42,080 bases of DNA from an uncultured Dolosicoccus sp. (GTDB taxonomy: Bacteria; Bacillota; Bacilli; Lactobacillales; Aerococcaceae), in NCBI GenBank assembly GCA_945278685.1, contig CALYPW010000003.1, positions 1 through 42,080 of the forward strand, read 5' to 3'. The notes beneath the pieces were generated by a model. That model saw nothing but the letters and a program-made list of their open reading frames with translations. It had not been told where the DNA came from and made no database searches. Of the stretch, positions 1-8,043 are shown one piece after another. Position numbers and translations under genes: made by a program. Position 1 is the stretch's first letter, and each line of letters opens with the position of its first letter.

Positions 1-24
1 GGTTCCTTCGAGACAACATCAAGT

Positions 25-54
25 ATTATAGCACGACTACTTTTGGTGTGTCAA
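25..54 (-). promoter_or_regulatory. strong leftward sigma-A promoter (proximal of a tandem pair)
   Basis: On the minus strand TTGACA (54-49) is followed 18 bases later by TATAAT (30-25), preceded by an extended -10 TG. The bases just upstream of the -35 are A/T-rich with A-tracts, like an UP element. No gene start is visible before the window edge, so the driven gene lies outside. It pairs with a second promoter about 97 bases upstream. Confidence 0.75.
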
Positions 55-121
55 GAAAGAAATTAGCTTTCTTTTTCTACAATTTTTGATGGCTTCTGCT
101 GTCCCTTTGACAACATTCTAT

Positions 122-150
122 ATAATACAGATCCACACTTCGTTCGTCAA
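122..150 (-). promoter_or_regulatory. leftward sigma-A promoter (distal of a tandem pair)
   Basis: Minus-strand TTGACG (150-145), a 17-base spacer and TATTAT (127-122). It sits just past the lplA terminator and reads in the same direction as the promoter at 25-54. Two near-consensus promoters about 97 bases apart recall the P1/P2 arrangement of Firmicute rRNA operons; that identity is inferred, not seen. Confidence 0.6.
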
Positions 151-154
151 GGGT

Positions 155-199
155 ATTTTAAAAATTAATATACACGGGCTCACGTACGCCCGTGTATAT
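155..199 (-). terminator. rho-independent terminator after lplA
   Basis: A perfect 12-bp stem (168-179 with 188-199, core ACACGGGC) with an 8-base loop is followed on the minus strand by a T-rich run. It begins 15 bases beyond the lplA stop codon. Confidence 0.85.
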
Positions 200-214
200 A
201 ATGAAAATTATTCT

Positions 215-1225
215 TCATGAGAAGATCAAAGTCGTCAATTCTTCTGCCGTGATGTTTCCAATGTATCTGACCAAGTCCAATTCCTCTAAAACTTTTTGAA
301 TTTCTTCCTTGGTATACTTCGTACCTACCAAAGCTTCTTCCACATCAGAAATATTTCCTAGACCAAAGAAGTCTCCAAATATTTTTGCTTGGTGTACAAC
401 TCCTTGATCCACATCTAGGCGAATATCAACTAAGCCGAAAAGATATTTATGATCCACCTGAACAGTGAACTCTGGAGACTGTCCGTAATTCCAATCCCAA
501 TTCCCGAAACGCTCCTTTTGAATCTCGTACACTTTCTCCCAATCTTCATCCGTCAAGATCAATTCTTTGACCTGGGAACGATCGTCAACATCGAAGACTT
601 CTAAGAGAATCCTGTCACGGAACTCTTCCGTGGTTAAATCCTTGTATTGATCATCGACGAAAGGTCGAATGTTGGTGACGCGACTACGTACCGACTTAAT
701 ACCTTTGGATTCTATTTTTTGCTTGTTAGGATTCAGTGCTGCATTCACTGCCTCCAAGTCCGCATCATAAAGAATGGTTCCATGAGCAGTCATTCGCCCA
801 TCCTTGGCATACATCGCGTTGCCAGAAAATTTCTGATCGCCAATCAATAAGTCATTGCGACCTTCTAAATGAGCGTCCTCTACACCTAACTTGTGCAAAG
901 CGTCGATAACCGGCGCTGTAAAGCTGGCAAAATCCCGGAAGGAACCGTCATCATCTTTGATAAAACAAAATGAGAAGTTCCCGCGGTCATGATAAACAGC
1001 ACCACCTCCTGACATGCGACGAACCACCTGGATCCCGTGCTTCTCCACATACTCCTGGTTGATTTCTTCAATGGTGTTTTGGTTGCGCCCAATAATGATG
1101 GAAGGATCGTTGATGTAGAAAAGTAAGATAGGCTCATCTACTAGAGGATTCTCTACCAAATAAGTTTCTAAAGCGATGTTCAAACTCGCATCATAATTGT
1201 CTTTGCCGTTATCCACAAAATACAT
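215..1225 (-). CDS. lplA: lipoate-protein ligase A
   Basis: Cytoplasmic enzyme that activates free lipoate with ATP and attaches it to a lysine of E2 subunits or GcvH, so it salvages exogenous lipoate. The family signature RRMSGGGAVYHDRGN is at about residues 69-83, and DQKFSGNAM holds the lysine (near 132) equivalent to the catalytic lysine of LplA proteins. The C-terminal third matches the accessory domain. At 336 residues it has the full length expected of Gram-positive LplA/LplJ. The ATG is preceded by a perfect AGGAGG seven bases away. It lies downstream of nrdD but behind that gene's terminator, and a perfect 20-base palindrome lies about 40 bases upstream of the start, suggesting its own regulated promoter. 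It ends at a strong terminator. Assignment is firm; which E2 protein it serves cannot be seen here. Confidence 0.95.
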   Translation of the reverse strand: MYFVDNGKDNYDASLNIALETYLVENPLVDEPILLFYINDPSIIIGRNQNTIEEINQEYVEKHGIQVVRRMSGGGAVYHDRGNFSFCFIKDDDGSFRDFASFTAPVIDALHKLGVEDAHLEGRNDLLIGDQKFSGNAMYAKDGRMTAHGTILYDADLEAVNAALNPNKQKIESKGIKSVRSRVTNIRPFVDDQYKDLTTEEFRDRILLEVFDVDDRSQVKELILTDEDWEKVYEIQKERFGNWDWNYGQSPEFTVQVDHKYLFGLVDIRLDVDQGVVHQAKIFGDFFGLGNISDVEEALVGTKYTKEEIQKVLEELDLVRYIGNITAEELTTLIFS

Positions 1226-1259
1226 AAAGTTTCCTCCTGATAAATAAAAGATTTCCTTT

Positions 1260-1290
1260 AGTATAACCGAAAACGTTTTCGGTTTGTGAA
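1260..1290 (-). promoter_or_regulatory. candidate lplA promoter with an embedded LacI-type operator palindrome
   Basis: AACCGAAAACGTTTTCGGTT (1265-1284) is a perfect 20-base palindrome with a central CG, the layout of LacI/PurR-family operators. It lacks the flanking TG..CA bases of a good CcpA cre site. On the minus strand it fills the space between a TTCACA-like -35 (1290-1285) and a TATACT -10 (1265-1260). That 19-base spacing is long, so the promoter call is weaker than the palindrome itself. Confidence 0.5.
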
Positions 1291-1348
1291 AAACCCTCGT
1301 ACGCTTTTAGGTGAAACATCGGACAAGTTCAAATGTTTTATTTCAACA

Positions 1349-1380
1349 CAAAAAGACCAAACCTCAACAGGTCTGGTCTT
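1349..1380 (-). terminator. rho-independent terminator after nrdD
   Basis: AAGACCA-ACCT (1353-1364) pairs with AGGT-TGGTCTT (1369-1380), an 11-bp stem with one mismatch and the loop CAAC, followed on the minus strand by TTTTT. It starts 8 bases past the nrdD stop. Confidence 0.85.
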
Positions 1381-1387
1381 AACATTA

Positions 1388-3571
1388 TTAGGCATGATCC
1401 ATGTGTTTAACACGGGATGAAATTTCTTTGTGACGGCCATGAACCATTGGACGGGCTTGGGGATTTCCAAGATATCCGCACGTACGCTTGACCACATCAC
1501 AGGTAGACGGATCAGTGTTTCCACACTGTGGACACTCGAAACCACGAGCTGTTGGTTTGAAGTCGCCTTCAAAATCACACTCAAAACAATGATCGATAGG
1601 CGTATTCGTTCCGAGATATCCGACACGGTCATAGGCATAATCCCAAACGGCCTCCAACGCCTTTGGATTCTGGCGCATGTTGGGGTATTCACAGTAATGG
1701 ATGAATCCACCGGAACAATATTCTGGATAATCTTTTTCGAAATCAAGTTTTTCAAAGGGAGTTGGATTCTTGCGTACATCATAATGGAATGAGTTCGTGT
1801 AGTAATCTTTATCCGTAATGTCTTCGATGGATCCAAAGGCCTCTTTGTCCATACGCGCAAAGCGGTCCGTTAAACTTTCTGACGGAGTACTGTACAAACT
1901 AAAGTGGTAGCCATACTCCTCGCCCCACTCGTCGGCGTACTCCTTCATGCGGCGAACAATTTCCAAGGTAAATTCTTTGGCTTCAGGATTTCCTTCCCAC
2001 TCTGATCCGAAGAAAGTCGTAGCAACTTCATATAGACCGATGTAACCCATGGAAACAGTGGCTCGTTTATTCTTAAAGACTTCATCTACGGAATCTTCCG
2101 GCTTGAGACGCTTACCGAAAGCTCCATGCTGGTACATGATCGGTGCATTCTCTGGCGTCGCTTCCTTGACACGTTCGACACGGTAGACCAAGGCATCTTT
2201 AATAATCTCGATGCGCTCATTAAAAATCTTCCAGAACTTGTCCATGTCCCCTTGAGCTTCAATGGCGATTCTTGGCAAGTTTAAAGTTACAACTCCCAAG
2301 TTCATGCGCCCGTTGACCACATCGTTGCCTTGGGCATCTTTCCAACCTTGCAAGAAAGATCGACACCCCATCGGAACCTTGAAGCTTCCAGTAAGTTCGA
2401 CTAACTTATCGTAGTTCAAGACATCTGGGTACATACGCTTGGTAGCTGTTTCGATGGCTAATTGCTTGATGTCATAGTTCGGATCGCCTTTTTCTAAGTT
2501 GACGCCTTTTTTAAGGGTGAAAACTAATTTCGGGAAGATAGCGGTACGCTTTTCTTTCCCGATTCCTTTAAGGCGAACTTGCAAGATCGCTTTTTGGATC
2601 TCACGTTCCAAAGGCTGTGTCCCTAGTCCAAACCCTAAGGTTGTAAAAGGCGTTTGGCCTTGAGAAGTGTATAAGGTATTGATTTCGTATTCCAAACTTT
2701 GCATGGCGTCGTAAATATCTTTGCCGGTACGGTCCATGACGTATTCTTCACGCTTAGCCTCATCATCAAGCCACTCCTGGGCGATGGCGCGGTGCTTTTC
2801 CATATTAATGGCCGCGTAAGGGGCTAATAATTCGTCAATGCGGTCGGCTGAAGTTCCACCGTATTGCGAGCTCGCCACGTTGGCAAAGATTTGGGCCATT
2901 TGCGCTGCCGCCGTTTGAATGGATTTAGGAGATTCAACATCGGCATTTCCGATACGGAACCCTTGACTTAACATGCCCTCAAAGTCGATCAGACAACAGT
3001 TTGATAGGGGTGCATAGGGATGGTAGTCCAAGTCATGGTAGTGGATTTCGCCTTTTTGGTGGGCGTTGGCCACGTGCGGCGGTAACATCTTCAAGCCCAT
3101 GGAGCGAGCCACAATTCCAGCGGTCAAGTCTCGTTGTGTGTTGAAGACACGGCTGTCCTTGTTCGCATTCTCGTTGACCAAGGTATGCTCTTCATCCATC
3201 AAATCTTGGATACGTGCGTTAATATTGGTAGCATCTGAGCGTTCCAAATCGCGTTTGACGCGGTATTGGATGTAAGCTTCTGCGATTTGATTCAAATGCT
3301 CATTGATCAACGTTTGTTCGACAATGCTTTGGATTTCATAGATTTGAACATTGGACTCGAAACGTTCCACGATTTCTTGTTCAATGACGAAAACAAGTTG
3401 ACGTAAATGTTCCGCTCTTGTAGGAGTAAGACTGCCCTCTACGCTGGTGACAGCCTTGGTAAGGGCTTCATAAATTTTGTCAGCATTGAAATCGACTTCG
3501 CGTTTATCGCGTTTAATAACGGTTAGATGATCCAATTTATTGGATAGGTTTGGTAAAGATTGCTTTAACAT
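1388..3571 (-). CDS. nrdD: anaerobic (class III) ribonucleoside-triphosphate reductase
   Basis: Reduces ribonucleoside triphosphates to deoxy forms without oxygen using a glycyl radical. The N-terminal roughly 100 residues form an ATP-cone allosteric domain. Near the C terminus are the four zinc-binding cysteines (CFEC and CPQC) and the radical-bearing motif RTCGYLGNP. The ORF track starts at a GTG at 3604, but an ATG at 3571 has AAGGGAGT seven bases upstream and gives MLKQSLPN, 727 residues, normal for the family; I prefer it. NrdR-like boxes lie in the leader. The activating enzyme NrdG, usually the next gene, is absent: lplA follows after a terminator, so NrdG must be encoded elsewhere. 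The gene is complete and undamaged. Confidence 0.97.
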   Translation of the reverse strand: MLKQSLPNLSNKLDHLTVIKRDKREVDFNADKIYEALTKAVTSVEGSLTPTRAEHLRQLVFVIEQEIVERFESNVQIYEIQSIVEQTLINEHLNQIAEAYIQYRVKRDLERSDATNINARIQDLMDEEHTLVNENANKDSRVFNTQRDLTAGIVARSMGLKMLPPHVANAHQKGEIHYHDLDYHPYAPLSNCCLIDFEGMLSQGFRIGNADVESPKSIQTAAAQMAQIFANVASSQYGGTSADRIDELLAPYAAINMEKHRAIAQEWLDDEAKREEYVMDRTGKDIYDAMQSLEYEINTLYTSQGQTPFTTLGFGLGTQPLEREIQKAILQVRLKGIGKEKRTAIFPKLVFTLKKGVNLEKGDPNYDIKQLAIETATKRMYPDVLNYDKLVELTGSFKVPMGCRSFLQGWKDAQGNDVVNGRMNLGVVTLNLPRIAIEAQGDMDKFWKIFNERIEIIKDALVYRVERVKEATPENAPIMYQHGAFGKRLKPEDSVDEVFKNKRATVSMGYIGLYEVATTFFGSEWEGNPEAKEFTLEIVRRMKEYADEWGEEYGYHFSLYSTPSESLTDRFARMDKEAFGSIEDITDKDYYTNSFHYDVRKNPTPFEKLDFEKDYPEYCSGGFIHYCEYPNMRQNPKALEAVWDYAYDRVGYLGTNTPIDHCFECDFEGDFKPTARGFECPQCGNTDPSTCDVVKRTCGYLGNPQARPMVHGRHKEISSRVKHMDHA

Positions 3572-3608
3572 GTGGATGACTCCCTTGTAGACATATTTAT
3601 GCACAACT

Positions 3609-3656
3609 CATCAACAGGTTGTGTGTAAAACCTTATCAAGACACAACATATTGTGC
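3609..3656. promoter_or_regulatory. pair of NrdR-like boxes upstream of nrdD
   Basis: ACACAACATATTGTGC (3641-3656) matches 14 of 16 positions of the NrdR box consensus ACACWATATWTWGTGT. A weaker copy, CATCAACAGGTTGTGT (3609-3624), begins 32 bases away, the usual three-helical-turn spacing. Both contain CAACA-NN-TTGTG. NrdR represses ribonucleotide reductase genes when dATP is high. The position just upstream of nrdD supports the call. Confidence 0.65.
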
Positions 3657-3766
3657 CAGTGACTCCAGTCTACTACATCTAGGGACCAGATGTAAAGTAC
3701 TTTCTGCGATTCTTTTTAGCAATTATTTCGGACAAGCCTCTAAGGCCGATACTATCAGTCTTACAC

Positions 3767-5008
3767 TCAAGATAGGTGTTTTCGCATCCAAAAAGGCACA
3801 TAGATCCAAGGCAATAAACCACCTATCAGGGGCAGAAAGAACATCCATAAGTTTTGAGTTTGATAGTAACCGATGCCGGCAAATACCAGTCCTTGAATCA
3901 CTAAGGTCAAAGAAAGGATCTTTTGCAAAGCTTTTCTTTGACTTCCTTGTGATTGGAGAGGATAGAGTTGTTGGAAAGGGTTATGTTGTTGATAATTCGC
4001 CAGCGGTACCAATTGAATTAAAGTGAAAAGGAATCCTAACACTCCCAAGCCTAACAGAGCATATACCTGCTGAGTCATGACGCATAGAGCGCTGATGAAG
4101 ATAAGCACCTTGAACCAGACACCACTGTAGGCATTGTGTCGAAGCAGTGCTCGTGCATAAAGATAGCCATAACGATCGCCAGACACTTTTTGGAGCAACC
4201 TCAATAAAGGGTCCAAATATTGGCGACGATGGATGGATGGTTCCAGTGCTTTTACATCGGCAAAAATGGACACAAACTTGTACAAGGCCGTTACGCGTCT
4301 GCGCTCTTCCTCAATGACATAGTCGAAATCAAGCCACTGTTTCCGTAAATAGATAACTTGCCATAGAGCCAGACACAAGATAAGTAAAGCACCCACAAGT
4401 ATGCACACACTTCCAGCAAGACTCCCCAACCACAGACTCAGACCGATTAAGGACCAGTAACAACCGCTAAGAAGTAAGGGCCAATGGAAGAGGCCCTGAA
4501 GCTGACGTTGATTGAAAATTGCTGCATAGCGCAGAAGGAACTCTCCTGCTTTTATTACTAACAAGGCCGCCAGAAATGCGCCCAGTTGCAAGCTTCCCCA
4601 CTGAGTGGCCACTCGGATAAATGGCAAGACCACTCCACTACCTACCAGAATCAGTATTACTGGGAATAAAAAGGCCAGGCCGAAGCCACGACGCCAGAAG
4701 CTTTGCCAAGCTTCTCCCTGAGCAAACAAATAGCTCGCATCAGCATTCTCTGTAAAATAAATGGGTCTGCCGACATTCAGTAGAAGTGTCAACCACAAGG
4801 ATAGAATCACCACCAGTGGCGAATGGATTTCTGCCAAGGGGACACTTTCTACCATCAAGAGTTGGTCTTTATAAATAAAGCTCATAAAGCCTAATAGCAC
4901 GAAAGCAATGATGGAGAAATGGTCATTGATGACCAAACGACCATATTTGGTAATAAAAGCGAGTAAGCGTCGAGCCCGCTCTTGCCAAAGTTCATGTAAA
5001 TTATTCAT
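3767..5008 (-). CDS. ecsB: EcsB-type ABC transporter membrane subunit
   Basis: Membrane partner of the EcsA ATPase. The Ecs transporter of Bacillus and relatives affects protein secretion, intramembrane proteolysis and competence; the transported substrate is not certain. The protein has multiple hydrophobic segments (about residues 35-60, 75-95, 115-160, 180-220, 300-345 and 360-405) and begins with an HELWQERARR segment typical of EcsB. The ORF track uses a TTG at 5029, but the ATG at 5008 (MNNLHELW, 413 residues) overlaps the ecsA stop by eight bases, matches the family length (B. subtilis EcsB about 408) and suggests translational coupling. No terminator is obvious before nrdD, so read-through is possible. 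Confidence 0.85.
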   Translation of the reverse strand: MNNLHELWQERARRLLAFITKYGRLVINDHFSIIAFVLLGFMSFIYKDQLLMVESVPLAEIHSPLVVILSLWLTLLLNVGRPIYFTENADASYLFAQGEAWQSFWRRGFGLAFLFPVILILVGSGVVLPFIRVATQWGSLQLGAFLAALLVIKAGEFLLRYAAIFNQRQLQGLFHWPLLLSGCYWSLIGLSLWLGSLAGSVCILVGALLILCLALWQVIYLRKQWLDFDYVIEEERRRVTALYKFVSIFADVKALEPSIHRRQYLDPLLRLLQKVSGDRYGYLYARALLRHNAYSGVWFKVLIFISALCVMTQQVYALLGLGVLGFLFTLIQLVPLANYQQHNPFQQLYPLQSQGSQRKALQKILSLTLVIQGLVFAGIGYYQTQNLWMFFLPLIGGLLPWIYVPFWMRKHLS

Positions 5009-5741
5009 AGGACTGACTTTCTTGAGCAAGGCTCAGATATAAATCACGCAAGTTCCTGCCGGGCTTGTCCAGGATCTCTTGAAGAGTCTCCAAATTCCCA
5101 TCCGCTACTAGCCGCCCCTCTTCCAACAGAAGGTAGCGACTGCTCATCTCTTCCGCCATGCTCATCAAATGTGTCGTGAACAAGACCATTGTTCCAGCCT
5201 GAGCCCTTTCGACCAAGAGCTCTTTGAAGTGCTCAATGGCCAAAGTATCAAGACCCAAAAATGGTTCATCAATGATCAACAACTTGGCATCCGTCACCAA
5301 GGCACAGATGATCATAACTTTTTGCGTCATTCCCTTGGAAAAATGAGTCGGAAACCAGTTCAGTTGATTCTCCAAGCGGAAAATCTTTAAAAGAGGCAGT
5401 GCTCGCTCCATGACGACCTCTTGAGGAATGCCGTAGCCCAAGGCCACCATGTCTAGATGTTCCCGCAAGGTTAATTCTTCATACAAAATCGGCGTCTCTG
5501 GGATATAGGCCAACTGTTGGGCATAGGCTTGGTGATTATCTTGAATTGACACTCCATTAATGGAGACACTACCCGACTGAGCCGGTAGTAAACCTAGAAT
5601 GGTCTTCAAAAGCGTGGATTTACCAGCGCCGTTCAGCCCCAACAAGGCAACGGTTTGTCCCACTTTCATCTCGAAGGAGACCTCGTGGAGGACAGGCGTT
5701 TGTCGATAACCGCTGATGAGTTGACTTACCTTAAGCCCCAT
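5001..5741 (-). CDS. ecsA: EcsA-type ABC transporter ATP-binding protein
   Basis: Cytoplasmic ATPase of the Ecs ABC transporter. It shows Walker A GLNGAGKSTLL, the EcsA-like signature FSKGMTQKVM in place of LSGGQ, Walker B LLIIDEPFLGLD and a switch histidine in FTTHLM. An ATG at 5750 touches the AGGAGG directly, leaving no spacing; the next ATG at 5741 (MGLKVSQL) has nine bases of spacing and is the likely start, giving 246 residues, as in B. subtilis EcsA. It overlaps the end of coaBC by 11 bases and the start of ecsB by 8, so the three genes are tightly coupled. Why coaBC and ecs share a transcript is not evident. Confidence 0.93.
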   Translation of the reverse strand: MGLKVSQLISGYRQTPVLHEVSFEMKVGQTVALLGLNGAGKSTLLKTILGLLPAQSGSVSINGVSIQDNHQAYAQQLAYIPETPILYEELTLREHLDMVALGYGIPQEVVMERALPLLKIFRLENQLNWFPTHFSKGMTQKVMIICALVTDAKLLIIDEPFLGLDTLAIEHFKELLVERAQAGTMVLFTTHLMSMAEEMSSRYLLLEEGRLVADGNLETLQEILDKPGRNLRDLYLSLAQESQSYE

Positions 5742-6954
5742 GGCTGTCATCCTCCTCTGCTTCAGCGATGATCTTCCAAATCCTTAAGGCCACATCGTCT
5801 TTGGAGAGAAGGCCGGTCTCAATGAGTTGACCTTCCTTGCTTAAGAGCGTGACTTGATTAGTATCGGTGTTAAATCCAGTAGCTTCTTGAGAAACGTCAT
5901 TGGCAACGATCCAATCGGCTTTCTTCTTGTGCAGTTTGCCTTTGGCATACTTGATGACATGTTCCGTTTCCGCTGCAAAACCGATAATGGTTTGATCGTG
6001 AGTTTTCTTGGTGGCTAAAGAGGCCAAAATGTCCGGGTTTTCAGTCAAATGAATGGTTAAATCAGAACCATCGGACTTGATTTTCTGTTCACTGGGGTGA
6101 CTGACGCGGTAATCGCTGACAGCTGCAGCCATCACCGCATAGTCCGACCAAGCAAGAGAACCTTCCATGGCCTCCTGCATGTCGCGGGCACTTTCCACAT
6201 ACTCAACTTCCACTCCGTGAGGAACAGCTAATTGAGGACGAGTAGAGACTAAGTGCACATTGGCTCCCAATCGCTTCGCTGCCTTGGCCAGCGAATATCC
6301 CATCTTACCCGAAGAGTCATTGGAAATGTAACGCACGGGATCAACACGTTCCAGAGTTCCCCCAGCGGAAATCAGCACATTCTTACCTTCGAGAATTTTC
6401 TTCCATTTCGTAACTGCCACCACATCTTCCACCGCCTCAATAATGACCGATAAATCTGGTAAGCGTCCCTTGCCAGAATAACCTTCTGCCAAAAAGCCTT
6501 CCGCAGGCTCTATAAGGGTATAGCCATCTTCTCGAAGTTGGCGCAAGTTGCGTTGGGTAGCGAGATTATAATACATGTTCTCATTCATGGAGGGTGCGAT
6601 GACGCGCGGGCAATGGACAGCCAACAGGGTTGTCGATACGATCTCATCGCCAATGCCGTTGGCCATTTTACTAAGTATGTTTGCAGTAGCAGGTGCCACT
6701 AAAGCAACGTCGGCCCAGTCAGCCAAATCGATGTGCTGAACCAAGGTTGGATCTGTTTCATCAAAGGTATCGGTCAAGACCGGATACTTGGTCAATGTTT
6801 GCATGGTGAGAGGTGTGATAAACGCTTGGGCACCACTGGTCATGGCAACACGTACGTGGGCGCCTTTTTTGATTAGTTGACGGGAGAGTTCAGCCGCTTT
6901 GTAACTGGCGATGCCTCCGGTCATGAATAGGGCAATTTTCTTATCCTGTAACAT
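5731..6954 (-). CDS. coaBC: bifunctional phosphopantothenoylcysteine decarboxylase / phosphopantothenate-cysteine ligase
   Basis: Carries out two steps of coenzyme A synthesis: joining cysteine to 4'-phosphopantothenate, then decarboxylating the product. The N-terminal CoaC domain (about 1-185) is a flavoprotein with TGGIASYKAAEL, the active-site histidine near residue 74 (VQHIDLADW) and the APSMNENMY motif. The C-terminal CoaB domain (about 187-400) begins VLISAGGTLERVDPVR and includes SNDSSGKMG, AAAVSDYR and KKKADWIVANDV. At 407 residues it is a complete fusion protein. An AAAGAGGA sequence precedes the ATG. It is the first gene of a coaBC-ecsA-ecsB run and its stop overlaps ecsA. Confidence 0.97.
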   Translation of the reverse strand: MLQDKKIALFMTGGIASYKAAELSRQLIKKGAHVRVAMTSGAQAFITPLTMQTLTKYPVLTDTFDETDPTLVQHIDLADWADVALVAPATANILSKMANGIGDEIVSTTLLAVHCPRVIAPSMNENMYYNLATQRNLRQLREDGYTLIEPAEGFLAEGYSGKGRLPDLSVIIEAVEDVVAVTKWKKILEGKNVLISAGGTLERVDPVRYISNDSSGKMGYSLAKAAKRLGANVHLVSTRPQLAVPHGVEVEYVESARDMQEAMEGSLAWSDYAVMAAAVSDYRVSHPSEQKIKSDGSDLTIHLTENPDILASLATKKTHDQTIIGFAAETEHVIKYAKGKLHKKKADWIVANDVSQEATGFNTDTNQVTLLSKEGQLIETGLLSKDDVALRIWKIIAEAEEDDSHGA

Positions 6955-7024
6955 AGATATCCTCTTTCATAATTCTTTCCTTTAATAGTATCAAGAACGA
7001 TGACTTTATCAAACTGATTTCACA

Positions 7025-7052
7025 CAAAAACCGCCACCCGAAGGTAGCGGTT
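7025..7052 (-). terminator. rho-independent terminator after the PepSY gene
   Basis: AACCGC-ACC (7029-7038) pairs with GGT-GCGGTT (7043-7052) around a CGAA tetraloop, with one mismatch, followed on the minus strand by TTTTTGTG. It begins 12 bases past the stop of the PepSY gene and separates it from coaBC. Confidence 0.85.
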
Positions 7053-7063
7053 ATAAAATTCTA

Positions 7064-7822
7064 TTAGTTGTCTTTTTCTAAGCGGATAACTTTTCCGTTC
7101 TCGGCGTCAACTTCAATATCAAACTTGTCGGTGCCATCCTTATATTCGGCGGCCCAAACGGCTTGATAGTTGGCATCGTCGTCGCGGTCAATGGTCCACT
7201 CATGAACATTGGCATCGGCGTTCTCTTTTTCAATGACAGCATTGAATTCGTCGATGGTCAAGTAATCCTCTAAAGTCAAGGCAGCTCTAGCAGCGATGTC
7301 TTGGTCTTCAACGTCTAATTTGGTCTCTTGGGACTTTTGAACCGTTCCTTTACCGTTCTCATCCACATGGTATTCGAAATCGTATTCCATTTCAGCATCT
7401 GCACCGTCAATGTCGAAAGTGTAGGCGACCATGTTTTCAAGCTTCTCAATTTTCTTAACGTCAATCGTTAGAATTTCGGCTCCAGGATACTCTTCCTTGA
7501 ACTTTCTAACGGCTTCTTTGAAGTACTTTTGCAAGTCTGATTCTTCAACTTCGTCACCGGTCGCCACTTCTAAAAGTGAGCCCGATTCTTGAGAAGTTGC
7601 AAGCGTTGACCCTGATTCCTCATCAGAAGCCGATGCTTCACCAGAAGATGACCCTGAGTCGCTTGGTGCTGATTCAACAGATTCAGAAGATTCAGAAGAT
7701 TCGACTTCTACAGAAGTCTCTGGCGCCTCTGAAGAAGTTTCTTCTGCAATCACCGCGAACGCAGGAATAATCAGTGCCCCGAAGGATAAAAATGCCAGCA
7801 CATTTAATAATTTCTTTTTCAT
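7064..7822 (-). CDS. secreted PepSY-domain protein with Ser/Glu-rich linker
   Basis: Begins MKKKLLNV, a positively charged start followed by a hydrophobic stretch and a likely signal peptidase I site near AVIAEE. No lipobox cysteine is present, so it is probably released or loosely wall-associated. Residues about 28-90 are a low-complexity linker of Ser, Glu and Gly. Two PepSY-like domains follow (about 95-165 and 185-250), each combining a helix with beta strands and acidic residues; the second ends with GKVIRLEKDN. PepSY domains often act as protease-inhibitor-like or sensing modules, but the role here is unknown. AGGAG precedes the ATG with rather long spacing. It is a single-gene unit with its own promoter and terminator, diverging from the 5-oxoprolinase operon. 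Confidence 0.8.
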   Translation of the reverse strand: MKKKLLNVLAFLSFGALIIPAFAVIAEETSSEAPETSVEVESSESSESVESAPSDSGSSSGEASASDEESGSTLATSQESGSLLEVATGDEVEESDLQKYFKEAVRKFKEEYPGAEILTIDVKKIEKLENMVAYTFDIDGADAEMEYDFEYHVDENGKGTVQKSQETKLDVEDQDIAARAALTLEDYLTIDEFNAVIEKENADANVHEWTIDRDDDANYQAVWAAEYKDGTDKFDIEVDAENGKVIRLEKDN

Positions 7823-7858
7823 AATTTTATCATCTCCTCATGATCTTTGTACACTATT

Positions 7859-7887
7859 ATTATATCTAACCCTTTCTACTTATGCAA
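7859..7887 (-). promoter_or_regulatory. candidate promoter of the PepSY gene
   Basis: On the minus strand a perfect TATAAT (7864-7859) lies 17 bases downstream of TTGCAT (7887-7882), about 37 bases before the start codon. The -35 is a poor match, so confidence rests on the -10 and position. Confidence 0.5.
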
Positions 7888-8015
7888 AAAATATGTACAG
7901 GCATTCAATCCTCATCTCATCATGAGTAAAACCCTTTTATGCGATGTGCAAACCGACGCAATTAACGACATTGTCATAGGAGTTTGTGCTTTTATCGTAT
8001 TTTTTGGTGATTTTG

Positions 8016-8043
8016 TTGATGTTTTATATGGTCGTGCTATAAT
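8016..8043 (+). promoter_or_regulatory. extended -10 promoter of the pxpA operon
   Basis: TTGATG (8016-8021), 16-base spacer, then TGCTATAAT with the extended -10 TG and a perfect TATAAT (8038-8043), 49 bases before the pxpA ATG. It also argues against the longer ORF that starts at 7847, because the transcript would begin well downstream of that codon. Confidence 0.7.

Noticed and set aside
107-126. Plus-strand TTGACA followed by TATAAT near 107-126
   Set aside because: Only eight bases separate the two hexamers, too few for a sigma-A promoter. The same stretch works better as part of a minus-strand promoter.
1265-1284. CcpA cre site at the lplA palindrome
   Set aside because: The outer TG..CA bases of the cre consensus are missing; the core only resembles LacI-family operators in general.
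1258-1860. 200-residue minus-strand ORF
   Set aside because: It overlaps the 3' end of nrdD in another frame and has no family motif, so it is a shadow ORF.
3619-4026. 135-residue plus-strand ORF
   Set aside because: Antisense to ecsB and the nrdD leader, without a ribosome binding site or motif.
7670-7710. Short GATTCAGAA repeats as a phase-variable tract
   Set aside because: Only two to three copies of a nine-base, in-frame unit encode the Ser/Glu linker of the PepSY protein; length changes would not shift the frame.
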